NCBI GenBank assembly: GCA_003232915.1
Contig: QIKE01000147.1
Coordinates: 1 to 42,554, forward strand
Source of the DNA: Bacteroidota bacterium
GTDB lineage: Bacteria > Bacteroidota > Bacteroidia > Bacteroidales > F082
Direction of reading: 5' to 3'
Length of the DNA stretch: 42,554 bases
A program made the translations under genes and the position numbers. The notes beneath the pieces were generated by a model. It worked only from the letters and a program-made list of their open reading frames with translations. It ran no database searches and was not told where the DNA came from. Shown one piece after another: positions 1 to 8,330 of this stretch. Each line of letters begins with the position of its first letter. Within the stretch, counting starts at the first letter, position 1.

Positions 1-687
1 TATTTTGAATATCGCTATAAAGTTTCCCAGCGTTTTGACTTGTCGCTCTCTGCCGGTCTTACACATTTTTCCAACGGTGCTACCAAAACGCCAAATTACG
101 GACTAAATTTGCTTACTTCAAGTTTCGGAATAGCGGTTTATCTACAAAAGTCAAATCCATATCTCGACAAAAAACTTCTTCCCAAACTTTATCCTTACGA
201 ATTCGACGGCCGCAAAAGTATTGGTTTTGAGTTTTCAACGGCAATAGCATCAAAAGATATGAGCCAGCAATTGGGTGAAAAGTTTATGGTCTATACTGCT
301 TTTTTCAACGTTTTAAAACAAATTTCTTACAAAAGTAAATTCGGTATAGGCCTTGACGCTACTTACGATGCATCCGACAAGTTTATTCTTTTACATAAAG
401 GCTTTCCGCTTAAAAACGAATTTCAAGTATTGAAAACCGGTGTAAACTTAGCATACGAATTGATGGTGTCGAAATTATCGTTTTTGTTCAATGCAGGAGT
501 CTATCTGTCGGGGAAAGAACATAGTGAAGGCGATGTTTATCAGCGTCTTACGCTTAATTATCTTATTTTCAATAATTTCTTTGCTAATCTTGTGCTTAGC
601 GTTCATCTTGGCAGAGCCGAATATGTGGGCTTTGGAATCGGTTATCGTTTCGATGTAATTTACAAACGTAAAATAAAACACCAATGA
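1..687 (+). CDS. Acyloxyacyl hydrolase / PagL-like lipid A deacylase, 5' truncated
   Basis: The frame is open to the left edge (it begins YFEYRYKVSQRFDLS), so the TTG at 40 in the ORF track is not the start and the gene is cut by the window. The key motif is THFSNGATKTPNYGLN, which matches the His-Ser-Asn motif of PagL-type outer-membrane lipid A 3-O-deacylases. The rest alternates amphipathic strands and ends in an aromatic beta-barrel-like C-terminus (GFGIGYRFDVIY). The family removes an ester-linked acyl chain from lipid A in the outer membrane. Its TGA overlaps the ATG of the next gene (ATGA), so the two are probably translationally coupled. The family call is good; the substrate is inferred. 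Confidence 0.8.
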   Translation, partial: YFEYRYKVSQRFDLSLSAGLTHFSNGATKTPNYGLNLLTSSFGIAVYLQKSNPYLDKKLLPKLYPYEFDGRKSIGFEFSTAIASKDMSQQLGEKFMVYTAFFNVLKQISYKSKFGIGLDATYDASDKFILLHKGFPLKNEFQVLKTGVNLAYELMVSKLSFLFNAGVYLSGKEHSEGDVYQRLTLNYLIFNNFFANLVLSVHLGRAEYVGFGIGYRFDVIYKRKIKHQ

Positions 688-1433
688 AAAAACTTATTTT
701 TATTTTTTTGTCTTATGTTTTTATTTTACCGGCTTGTAAAAAGGCGGCACCAGGCGATTGTTTTAACAGTACCGGGAAAATTACCGAAGAGATGAGAACA
801 ACAGGAAATTTTAGAAACATAATTCTTTACGACAACGTGAACTTGCACTTAATACAGGACAGCCTCGCTGAGAAAGTAAAAGTGGAAGCAGGTAAAAACC
901 TGTTGAAAAAAATAATTACACGAATCGATAGTGCTGGCTGGCTTGAAATAAGAAACAATAATCGTTGTAATTGGATACGCAACTTCAATATTCCGGTGGA
1001 TGTATATGTGTGGTTTCCTACACTCGACAGTATCGAATATCACTCGGTAGGGAATGTGGACAATGTCGACACATTGCGTATTAAAAAATTTGTAATCAAC
1101 GTAAAAGAAGGAGGTGGAGAGATTCGCCTTAATCTTCATACCGACGAGTTGTTCACCAATTTGCATTCTGGGACAGCCGATATTCGTTGCTTTGGACAAA
1201 CCTTAGTATCGTTTGTGTATTCCGCAGGTTTCGGAAAAATTGACAATAGCGGTTTAAAAGCAGAACAGGTATATGCCTTAACCAAGAGTGGTAACAACAT
1301 GTGGATTTATGCGAACAAAATCCTTGTTGTAGCCATCAAAGGACTTGGAAATGTTTATTACAAAGGTAATCCTTCACAAATAAGCGTGTCGGGAAATGGT
1401 AGCGGCAAGTTGATTAAATCAGATGGCAAATAA
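684..1433 (+). CDS. DUF2807 (head GIN domain) lipoprotein
   Basis: 249 aa. It starts with a lipoprotein signal (MKKLIFIFLSYVFILPAC; lipidated Cys about residue 18). The remainder is a repetitive beta-rich fold with Asn/Gly turns (DNVNLHLIQD, SVGNVDNVDTL, GSGKLIKSDGK), typical of the DUF2807 'putative auto-transporter adhesin head GIN' family common in Bacteroidetes. The molecular function of the family is unknown and an envelope location is inferred. The ATG overlaps the stop of the PagL-like gene by 4 nt, so they form one transcription unit. No downstream partner is seen, because the next gene is on the opposite strand. Confidence 0.8.
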   Translation: MKKLIFIFLSYVFILPACKKAAPGDCFNSTGKITEEMRTTGNFRNIILYDNVNLHLIQDSLAEKVKVEAGKNLLKKIITRIDSAGWLEIRNNNRCNWIRNFNIPVDVYVWFPTLDSIEYHSVGNVDNVDTLRIKKFVINVKEGGGEIRLNLHTDELFTNLHSGTADIRCFGQTLVSFVYSAGFGKIDNSGLKAEQVYALTKSGNNMWIYANKILVVAIKGLGNVYYKGNPSQISVSGNGSGKLIKSDGK

Positions 1434-1495
1434 TCGCAAGCTATTAAATACACATACAGTTATTTACAAATACTACTCGAATTAAACACTAAAAT

Positions 1496-2254
1496 TTATT
1501 TCTTAACAAAAGTTGTGGCATTTGCCTGTGCCATTGGCATAATCACCAAGTCGTTGATGTTGACATGCGTTGGCAGCGTAGTAGCAAAATACACTACTTC
1601 AGCAACATTTTCGGGATGTAAAGGCTCATAACCTTTATAAACGCCGGCAGCCTTATCGCCATCGCCCTTGAACCGAACAATTGAAAACTCGGTTTCGACA
1701 GCACCCGGAGCAATTTGTGTTACTTTTATCCCGTATTGCACAGTGTCGATACGCATTGCTTTGGTTAACGCATCCACAGCGTGTTTGGTGGCACAATAAA
1801 CATTGCCGTTGCGATACACTTCTTTGCCTGCAATAGAACCGATGTTGATTATATGACCCTTTTTTCGTGCTATCATCAGTGGCAAAATTTTACGTGATAT
1901 GTACAGCAATCCTTTGATATTGGTATCGATCATACGCTCCCAGTCATCGGTGTTGCCCGATTGTACGGGGTTGAAACCAACAGCAAGACCCGCGTTATTT
2001 ATCAGAATATCAATTTGTTTTTGTTCTTCTTCAAGGTTGTCAATAGCCGTGGCCACTTCCGCTTTGTTCCTTATGTCGAAACAAAGACTTTGTACTTCAA
2101 CCTTGTGCTTTTTACTTAATTCACGGCTAATACTATCCAATTTTTTCTGTCGTCTGCCGGTAAGTATTAAGCAATAATTGTGTTTGGCAAATTTGCGTGC
2201 ACATGCCAGTCCGATTCCACTCGTGGCGCCTGTAATCAATACGATTTTTTTCAT
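1496..2254 (-). CDS. SDR family oxidoreductase, YdfG-like
   Basis: 252 aa from the ATG at 2254. The ORF track begins 20 codons earlier, but the fold starts at MKKIVLITGATSGIG, so the internal ATG is preferred. It is a classical short-chain dehydrogenase/reductase with the nucleotide-binding TGATSGIG near the N-terminus, NNAG, a catalytic Ser in IGSIAG and the YCATK active site. The C-terminal half (MIDTNIKGLLYISRKILP, PTHVNINDLVIMPM) closely resembles E. coli YdfG, an NADP-dependent 3-hydroxy acid dehydrogenase that also acts on serine and malonic semialdehyde. The exact substrate is inferred. It is cytosolic and a single-gene unit, convergent with the DUF2807 gene. Confidence 0.88.
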   Translation of the reverse strand: MKKIVLITGATSGIGLACARKFAKHNYCLILTGRRQKKLDSISRELSKKHKVEVQSLCFDIRNKAEVATAIDNLEEEQKQIDILINNAGLAVGFNPVQSGNTDDWERMIDTNIKGLLYISRKILPLMIARKKGHIINIGSIAGKEVYRNGNVYCATKHAVDALTKAMRIDTVQYGIKVTQIAPGAVETEFSIVRFKGDGDKAAGVYKGYEPLHPENVAEVVYFATTLPTHVNINDLVIMPMAQANATTFVKK

Positions 2255-2516
2255 TGTTTTAAAAAATATTTTTGACGAAAATAGAAAAAATATAAATAGA
2301 TAGTACCCCATCACGCCCTGATAATAATAATTTGTGTCAGTAAGAAAACTCTCAAATTAGGTAGCACTTTTAAGCTATTGAGAATTGCACCTATAAAAGA
2401 GTAGCTTCAAACAGAAGTGAAAAAATAAAAAATAAAAAATATACCCGTAATCCAAGGGCGTTTTATTGGAAAATAGGCTAAATAATCTTGAGTTATTAAT
2501 ATCTTTGTCAGAAAAA

Positions 2517-3638
2517 ATGAAGCGGTTTATAGAATCATATTTGGCCTTGTGGAAAAATAATTCCTATCACAAATCGCTCATTATCTGTAAAACAAGACAA
2601 GTTGTGAAAACTTATACTGTTGACAAATCCGGTAAGGAAAACTTTGAATACTTTTTAAAGGTAAATATAAAGCAAGACGAGAACATAAAAATGATTTTTA
2701 ACGTTAAAACCCAGCAACTTGCCATTAGTGAACTTACTATATTTTACCACATACCCATACAGAGGAAGGCATTGCTTTTTATTGATGATATACAAATGGT
2801 TCGTGAGGCAATTGCCGCTTTATGCTATTTTGATGAGCAAATACCCGAAGCAGTTAAAGTATATATTGAATCTAAAAATTTGGCGGAAGTTGAAAATACA
2901 CAATCCGTAATTTTAACTCCTCTTCAGTATGAGTTTGCAAAGTACAGTTCACATAAGAAACAAGAATGTTTAAAGGAATGTATCAAATGTGCTGAAAATA
3001 ATGTTGGCAAAAAAGTAAAATATACGGCCATTAATAAAAATGCATCGTCGAAACTTGAACTCAACCATGTTATTCATCTTGTGCGTAAAGCAAAATTGTT
3101 AAAAGTGCCGACAAATCAATGTGCTGACAATAATGTATTTAGACCTGGTTTTTTAGTTGTCGGACTTGTTTATAATCTTGCTAAAATAAAATTTACGTGT
3201 AAAAATAGCGTTATTGCCGACTTTGTGAGGGTATTAAAGCAATTTGCCGGACAGAAATTGATAGCTTCTTTTGGATTTTATGAAGATACGAAGTTACATT
3301 ATTGGACCCGCGAGGCGAAAAATGCGAACATCGAAATGTATTTTCTTTGTCAAATTGAAAACTGTATTTATCACGTTGAAGTTAAAGCGGGAAAAATAGG
3401 TATATTAAAATCATTTCAAGGATATCTTGGTGAGAAACAGGGAAATACAGAGATACATCTTAATACCAATATGCCATCTGTGAAAAGAGGACTTTCGGCT
3501 TTTGTTAGTTTAAAAAACCAGAAACAAAACCTAAGCTATGATCTGATTTTATTACCTAATATATATTGCATTCGTTTTCAGAAAAATAATGGCTTTTTGA
3601 CAAAAACAAAATTGATATGGAATTTTATAATATTATAG
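2517..3638 (+). pseudogene. Degenerate AAA-type ATPase with DUF4143 C-terminal domain
   Basis: The best start is the ATG at 2517 (MKRFIESYLALWKNN), which aligns with the usual family start; the track begins at an upstream TTG. Recognisable parts are the P-loop region, now KTRQVVKTY where the family has GARQVGKT; the Walker B region LLFIDDIQ; a segment like the C-terminal helical part (FAKYSSHKKQECLKEC, NNVGKKVKYT); and the DUF4143-type nuclease-fold end (HYWTREAKNANIE, YHVEVKAGK). The glycines of Walker A are lost and the roughly 100-residue middle domain is missing between Walker B and FAKYSS. The frame is still open over 373 codons, but the protein cannot be a normal ATPase. It overlaps the next gene by 22 nt. 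Such ATPases are usually accessory genes. Confidence 0.65.
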
Positions 3639-4135
3639 AGCAACGGGAATCCGTACGCAGTTACGACCCACACAAAAAGGTTCCCAAAACGGTTTTAGAC
3701 AGGATTATGAATGCCGGACGTCTGGCACCATCTGCCGCCAATCGTCAACCATGGACATTTGTTCTGGTTTCGTCGGAAGAAAAGCTAAAAGAGGTGAAGG
3801 CTTGCTATAAACGTCAATGGTTTCGGGATGCGCCTTATGTGCTGGTTGTTACGGGCAATAAGACTAAAACATGGATACGTTCCTACGATGATTACAATCC
3901 CATAGAAACCGATTTGGCTATTGCTATGGATCATATGATTCTTGCCACCGAAAACGAAGGAGTTGGAGCCTGTTGGATTATTGATTTCGATTATGAAAAA
4001 CTAACCAAAGCCATCGGCCTGAAAAAAAATGAAGTGGTTTATTGCATTACACCTCTTGGTTATCAACCCGAAGGTTATAAAAAAAGGGGAAATAAAATAA
4101 GAAAATCGTTAGATGAAGTTGTGAGGAGAATATGA
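3617..4135 (+). CDS. Nitroreductase family protein
   Basis: 172 aa, a short single-domain member of the FMN-dependent nitroreductase family. Visible signatures are the N-terminal RESVRSYDPHKKVP segment that contacts the FMN phosphate, the APSAANRQPWTFVLV block, and the central AIAMDHMILATENEGVGACW helix. The length is normal for the shorter (about 165-175 aa) clade. The ATG lies inside the 3' end of the degenerate ATPase gene. Members use NAD(P)H to reduce nitro, quinone or flavin substrates in the cytosol; the real substrate cannot be read from sequence. Confidence 0.88.
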   Translation: MEFYNIIEQRESVRSYDPHKKVPKTVLDRIMNAGRLAPSAANRQPWTFVLVSSEEKLKEVKACYKRQWFRDAPYVLVVTGNKTKTWIRSYDDYNPIETDLAIAMDHMILATENEGVGACWIIDFDYEKLTKAIGLKKNEVVYCITPLGYQPEGYKKRGNKIRKSLDEVVRRI

Positions 4136-4310
4136 AGTATTGATTATTCTATCCTCTTTTGAAAAATGTTTCTACTACCATTTTAGTGATGAACTTAATA
4201 GTTACAGTGATGAAAGTACAAAATTTATTTGAAACGGTAAGTCTTTTTGCAGGAATTTCTTGGCTAAATTTTAATTTGAGGTACTCATTATATTATTTAC
4301 CTTTTGTAAT

Positions 4311-4372
4311 ATCCGCTGAAGGCGAATAAACAATTATAGCCATAAGCTAAGCCTATGGAATAATAATCCGTT
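4311..4372. repeat. REP-like degenerate palindromes upstream of the IS200-type remnant
   Basis: Two imperfect hairpins sit in tandem. The first is TCCGCTGAAGGCGAA, with complementary CCGC/GGCG-like arms. The second is CCATAAGCTAAGCCTATGG, with 8-nt arms and one mismatch. The arrangement resembles the palindromes at 39850-39934 and lies about 40 bp before a Y1-type transposase remnant, so it is probably the decayed left end of that element. The 175 bp between the nitroreductase stop and this point show no gene. Confidence 0.5.
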
Positions 4373-4412
4373 GCAAATTAGAACTATGAACGGGATTCAA
4401 TAAAACTTGATT

Positions 4413-4619
4413 ATGTCAACCTATACTCAAATACATTATCAAATTGTCTTTTCAACAAAAAACGGCCAAAAAGTACTTATTAACGAACATCACGAAAAGT
4501 TATTCGGAAACATATGGGAAATTTTAAAAACCAAAGGATTGTTATGCGCATTTTTTGTAATTAATAATTGTTATTTATCTGATGACCCGATTATTAACAT
4601 GTTTTTTTCAAATTCTTAA
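4413..4619 (+). pseudogene. IS200/IS605-type Y1 transposase, truncated remnant
   Basis: The first 45 or so residues (MSTYTQIHYQIVFSTKNGQK, then LFGNIWEILKTKG) match the N-terminus of HUH/Y1 transposases of the IS200/REP-associated group. The frame then degenerates (LLCAFFVINNCYLSDDPII) before the metal-binding HUH motif and the catalytic tyrosine, so the protein would be inactive. The track starts two codons earlier at a TTG; the ATG at 4413 fits the family start. Degenerate palindromes lie just upstream. From about 4620 to 4748 I see nothing. Confidence 0.7.
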
Positions 4620-4748
4620 AATGGGATTTGATTTAAAAAGCATACGTATTAATTAATCAAAGTACGTTGAAAACGGCAAGTAGGGTATTTTCAAAATGTT
4701 TTTTGTTGATTACTTCTTCAAATAAAGTAAAAATGTAAGGTTTTACTC

Positions 4749-5242
4749 TTAGGATTCCTGAGATAGCGTAACTTTGTATTTACTTGTGGATTTAAGGGTT
4801 ACATTTTTTATTTCCGTAAAACTCTGTTCACGATCATTTTTGGCAAAAATATCAAACTACTATTGCCAAACGTAACCTCCTTCTTAACATAAGTATATTG
4901 ACTAAGCTTTTCGATACTTCCAGTTTTTAAGGCATCGAAATTAAGAGTGTTTGGTACGTAAGTATTGATTATAACTTACCCATCGTTGATATAAATCATT
5001 TCCCAAGTAAATTTGATTTTCCGTTTCGGGTTAGTTTGCCGCGAAAGATAAACGGATGTTCCTTGTCCAATACAGGTTTTCATCGAACCGGAATTGGTGT
5101 GCCGATAGAATACTATCTGTGTTGAGCCGAACACCGGCAAGAAAACGTTAGTTGGGACGGATAAGTCTGCTATGAACAAGCTTGATTTTAACTTCCAAAG
5201 GTTTTTTTCAAAAATAAGAAAAAGATTCTGGTAACTGCATTT
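4749..5242 (-). pseudogene. Unrecognised minus-strand gene relic with one stop and one frameshift
   Basis: Reading the minus strand, a frame begins after a TGA near 5243 (KCSYQNLFLIFEKN), runs through NVFLPVFGSTQIVFYRH and RKIKFTWEMIYINDG, meets TAA at 4978-4976, then continues in the same frame as VIINTYVPNTLNFDALKTGS and KLSQYTYVKKEVTFGNSS. Near 4851-4856 the sense moves to another frame (DIFAKNDREQSFTEIKNV) and ends at TAA 4751-4749. The continuity on both sides of each lesion suggests a decayed protein gene. I do not recognise the family and no start codon is evident. The 67-aa ORF in the track is only one piece of it. Confidence 0.45.
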
Positions 5243-5249
5243 TCAATAT

Positions 5250-5281
5250 TTTACGAATTTAATATAGAATTTGTATTTTTG
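5250..5281 (+). promoter_or_regulatory. Putative Bacteroidetes-type promoter for the GT2 gene
   Basis: TATTTTTG at 5274-5281 fits the -7 box TAnnTTTG. A weaker TTTA at 5250-5253 stands 20 bp upstream, where TTTG would be expected. The start codon lies 20 bp downstream, implying a very short leader. Confidence 0.5.
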
Positions 5282-5301
5282 CCTTTTTTTAAAATTTAAA
5301 T

Positions 5302-6036
5302 ATGATTTGGCAAAAGATTTCAATCATTATCCCTGCCTATAACGAAGGAGATATTATTAAACAAATTCTTGAAAAGATTTTAGAGGTTAAACTGATTGAA
5401 AATATTGAAAAAGAGTTGATCGTTGTTGACGACTGTTCTACAGACAATACAAATGAAACGGTAGCCACTTTTAAAAAGAAACATCCACAAGAAAACATTT
5501 TAATTTTTACGCAAGAAGTAAATAAAGGAAAAGGGGCAGCTATTCATCGCGGTATTGAAGAGGCAAACGGTGATTTTATTATTGTCCAGGATGCTGATAT
5601 GGAATACGATCCTAACGAGTACAATCGCTTATTGCAACCGGTATTTGATGGTTTTGCCGATGTGGTTTACGGTACTCGTTTTGTAGGAGGCGAACCGCAC
5701 CGGATTTTGTTTTTCTGGCATTCTATCGGCAATAAATTACTAACTACACTTTCTAACGTATTTACAAACTTGAACCTTACCGATATGGAGACCTGCTACA
5801 AATTGTTTAAAGCCAAACAATTGAAATCGCTTCTGTTAAAAGAAAATCGTTTTGGATTTGAGCCCGAAGTTACTGCCAAAATTTCTCGTATTCCTAAAAT
5901 AAGAATTTACGAAGTGGGAATCTCTTATTACGGCCGTACTTATGAAGAAGGGAAAAAAATAGACTGGTTCGATGGATTCCGTGCTATTTATTGTATTTTG
6001 AAATATAATCTTTTCGACCGGAAATATTTGAAATAA
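5302..6036 (+). CDS. Family 2 glycosyltransferase (DPM1-like)
   Basis: 244 aa. It opens with the GT-A nucleotide-binding motif SIIIPAYNEGDIIKQIL, followed by LIVVDDCSTDNT, the ribosyl/metal-binding DAD in IIVQDADMEYDP, the glycine-rich GKGAAIHRG, and GFGFEPEVTAKI-like sequence near the end (RFGFEPEVTAKISRIP). This is the layout of dolichyl/polyprenyl-phosphate mannose- or glucosyltransferase-like enzymes, with no C-terminal membrane domain. The likely role is transferring a sugar from a nucleotide donor to a lipid-phosphate carrier at the inner membrane; donor and acceptor are inferred. It is a stand-alone gene with its own promoter-like sequence. Confidence 0.88.
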   Translation: MIWQKISIIIPAYNEGDIIKQILEKILEVKLIENIEKELIVVDDCSTDNTNETVATFKKKHPQENILIFTQEVNKGKGAAIHRGIEEANGDFIIVQDADMEYDPNEYNRLLQPVFDGFADVVYGTRFVGGEPHRILFFWHSIGNKLLTTLSNVFTNLNLTDMETCYKLFKAKQLKSLLLKENRFGFEPEVTAKISRIPKIRIYEVGISYYGRTYEEGKKIDWFDGFRAIYCILKYNLFDRKYLK

Positions 6037-6389
6037 CTTTTGAATTAGTAAATAACCCAATATTAAAAAGATAATCGGTGTAAGCGTTGAAAACCGGTAT
6101 TGTCTCCTCTCCAAAATGATATACTGAAATTCAATCACTTTCCCTCTGTTAGATTAAAGGCTGAAAGTTATTTTATAATCTTTTTAAATCAGACGCATAG
6201 AGATTGCTTACCCGAAAATAGCAATTTTTTCGTTACGCTCGTTTTGTATATTAATCATTTGCTTTGATAATCTATTAGTTTTCTATTCATTAGCAAGACA
6301 CGAACGACTATTACAAAACAAATACAATAAAAATGGCAAATTTATGGATGCACTAAAGCAAAAAAAATTAACAATTAAATTTTTAAAAC
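6037..6389. other. Intergenic region holding a dispersed repeat copy (6211-6280)
   Basis: No gene is apparent. Positions 6211-6280 (CCCGAAAATAGCAATTTTTT onward, through ATATTAATCAT) resemble 37952-38022 and more loosely 9241-9325. The rest is AT-rich without clear structure. Confidence 0.5.
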
Positions 6390-6421
6390 TTTGGCTAATT
6401 GAAAAATAGTTTCTATTTTTG
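6390..6421 (+). promoter_or_regulatory. Promoter of the rplM-rpsI-rpsB-tsf cluster
   Basis: TTTG at 6390-6393 and TATTTTTG at 6414-6421, with a 20-bp spacer, match the Bacteroidetes sigma-70 consensus (-33 TTTG, -7 TAnnTTTG) almost perfectly. Transcription would begin near 6428, about 45 nt before rplM. Confidence 0.75.
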
Positions 6422-6455
6422 CAGCCCAATTTTCAGGAGAAATAGCAAAACGACT

Positions 6456-6476
6456 ATGAAACAAAAAGATAGATGA
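6456..6476 (+). promoter_or_regulatory. Possible six-codon leader ORF (MKQKDR) coupled to rplM
   Basis: ATG at 6456 opens a frame of six codons whose TGA (6474-6476) overlaps the rplM ATG (6473-6475). An AGGAGA stretch at 6435-6440 precedes it. Overlapping stop/start geometry can couple translation of the two frames. It may be chance, and expression is inferred only. Confidence 0.3.
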
Positions 6477-6928
6477 ATACTTTGAGTTATAAGACCGTTA
6501 GCGCCAATAAAGAGACCGCCAATAAAGAGTGGGTTTTAATTGATGCAGAAAACAAAGTTTTAGGAAGGTTGGCTTCGGAAGCTGCAAAAATTCTTAGGGG
6601 GAAATACAAAACCGATTTCACTCCTCATGCCGATGCCGGTGATTATGTTATCATCATCAATGCTGACAAAATAAGATTGACCGGTGAAAAATGGCAGCAG
6701 AAAGAATACATTAGGTACACGGGCTATCCGGGAGGGCAGCGCATAACTTCGGCGAAACAGTTGATGGCAAAAAAACCTACTGCTATGGTAGAGAAAGCTG
6801 TTAAAGGGATGCTTCCTAAAAATAAATTGGGGAGTCAGTTATTTCGCAACTTGCACGTATATTCCGGTGCCGAACACAACCACCATGCCCAGAAACCCAA
6901 ACAAGTTAATTTAAAATCAATTAGATAA
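6473..6928 (+). CDS. rplM: 50S ribosomal protein L13
   Basis: 151 aa, the family's normal length. Clear L13 signatures include WVLIDAENKVLGRLAS near the N-terminus, RGKYKTDFTPHADAGDYVI, the GYPGG loop and the MLPKNKLGSQLFRNLHVYSG block. L13 is an early-assembly large-subunit protein. It is first in the conserved cluster L13-S9-S2-EF-Ts, behind the promoter at 6390-6421. Only 5 nt separate its stop from rpsI, so the two are cotranscribed. Confidence 0.98.
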   Translation: MNTLSYKTVSANKETANKEWVLIDAENKVLGRLASEAAKILRGKYKTDFTPHADAGDYVIIINADKIRLTGEKWQQKEYIRYTGYPGGQRITSAKQLMAKKPTAMVEKAVKGMLPKNKLGSQLFRNLHVYSGAEHNHHAQKPKQVNLKSIR

Positions 6929-6933
6929 AAGAT

Positions 6934-7320
6934 ATGGAAGTTGTTAATGCACTCGGTAGAAGAAAAACTGCTATTGCACGTATCTATTTAAAAGATGGCG
7001 ATGGCAAAATCATCATCAATAGGCGTGATTACAAAGAGTACTTCCCTTCAGCTACTTTACATTATGTTGTTGAACAGCCTTTGGCACTAACCGAAAATCT
7101 CGGTAAATACGATATTAAGGTAAACTTGAAAGGAGGAGGTTTCAATGGTCAGGCCGAAGCTCTTCGTCTTGCCATTTCAAGAGCAATGGTGAAAATTGAT
7201 GAAGAGTACCGTCCCGTTCTCAAAGAAAACGGCCTAATGCGTAGAGATCCACGTATGGTTGAACGTAAAAAACCTGGGCAACCCAAAGCTCGTAAAAAAT
7301 TCCAGTTCTCCAAACGTTAA
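6934..7320 (+). CDS. rpsI: 30S ribosomal protein S9
   Basis: 128 aa. Starts MEVVNALGRRKTAIARIYL and ends with the basic tail KPGQPKARKKFQFSKR, whose final Arg reaches the P-site tRNA in ribosome structures. The central GGGFNGQAEALRLAISRA helix region is typical. It is the second gene of the cluster, 5 nt after rplM. Full length with no anomaly. Confidence 0.98.
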   Translation: MEVVNALGRRKTAIARIYLKDGDGKIIINRRDYKEYFPSATLHYVVEQPLALTENLGKYDIKVNLKGGGFNGQAEALRLAISRAMVKIDEEYRPVLKENGLMRRDPRMVERKKPGQPKARKKFQFSKR

Positions 7321-7429
7321 TATTTTCACAGATATTGGAATGGGTTTAGTATCCAAATTGCTGTAACTTCCCTTGAAGGAACTATTCAGTAATTGCTTTA
7401 GCGAATGTAAACAAATTAAAAATTAAAAA

Positions 7430-8311
7430 ATGATTCAAGTTAGTTTTGATGAATTGCTTGAGGCCGGCGTACATTTCGGACATCTCAGGCGTAAATGGAA
7501 TCCCAACATGGCTCCTTATATTTTTATGGAGCGCAATGGTATCCATATTCTTGACCTCTACAAAACACAGGCTAAATTAGAAGAAGCTGCCAACGCAATG
7601 AAGCAAATTGCGAAATCGGGTAGAAAAATTCTTTTCGTCGCCACCAAAAAGCAGGCGAAAGATATTGTTTCCGAAACCATTAAAAAAATTAATATGCCTT
7701 ATGTCACCGAACGTTGGCCCGGTGGTATGTTAACAAACTTTGCCACTATACGCAAAGCAGTAAGAAAAATGACCAATATTGACAAGATGATGACTACTAA
7801 TTCGTGGAAAAATCTCTCGAAGCGCGAACGGCTTCAGGTTACCCGTGAACGAGCAAAATTGGAAAAAAACCTCGGGAGTATTGCCGACATGAATCGTCTT
7901 CCTGCTGCTTTGTTTGTTGTCGATATTATCAAAGAAAACATTGCCGTTGCCGAAGCACGCAAACTCAACATCCCCATTTTTGCAATGGTTGATACTAATT
8001 CCGATCCTACATTGGTTAACTTTCCTGTTCCGTCTAACGATGATGCTTCAAAATCAATAGCTCTTATTGTTAATGTGGTTTCTTCTGCTGTTGCCGAAGG
8101 ACTTGCGGAAAGAAAAATGTCTAATGAAAAAAATGCAAAAGACAGAAAAGATACTGAGACTTTAGCTCGTCAAAGCAAAGAATCCAAAATAAAAGCTGAA
8201 TCGGTAAAACAAGCCGAAGACGAAGAGGATATGAAAGTGGAAAAATCTACTACCAAAAGGCCACGAACAAAAATTGCTAAAAAAGTATATAAACAAGGGA
8301 ATACAATTTAA
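7430..8311 (+). CDS. rpsB: 30S ribosomal protein S2
   Basis: 293 aa. The conserved core covers about residues 1-225: ELLEAGVHFGHLRRKWNPNM, FVATKKQAKDIV, ERWPGGMLTNFATI, and IPIFAMVDTNSDPTLVNFPVPSND. A lysine- and glutamate-rich tail of about 60 residues (ending KIAKKVYKQGNTI) extends beyond the bacterial core and looks disordered; long charged S2 tails occur in this phylum. A 109-nt gap after rpsI leaves room for a second promoter or processing site, though none is obvious. Followed closely by tsf, the usual pairing. Confidence 0.97.
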   Translation: MIQVSFDELLEAGVHFGHLRRKWNPNMAPYIFMERNGIHILDLYKTQAKLEEAANAMKQIAKSGRKILFVATKKQAKDIVSETIKKINMPYVTERWPGGMLTNFATIRKAVRKMTNIDKMMTTNSWKNLSKRERLQVTRERAKLEKNLGSIADMNRLPAALFVVDIIKENIAVAEARKLNIPIFAMVDTNSDPTLVNFPVPSNDDASKSIALIVNVVSSAVAEGLAERKMSNEKNAKDRKDTETLARQSKESKIKAESVKQAEDEEDMKVEKSTTKRPRTKIAKKVYKQGNTI

Positions 8312-8330
8312 AATCAAGCATTTTATTATA

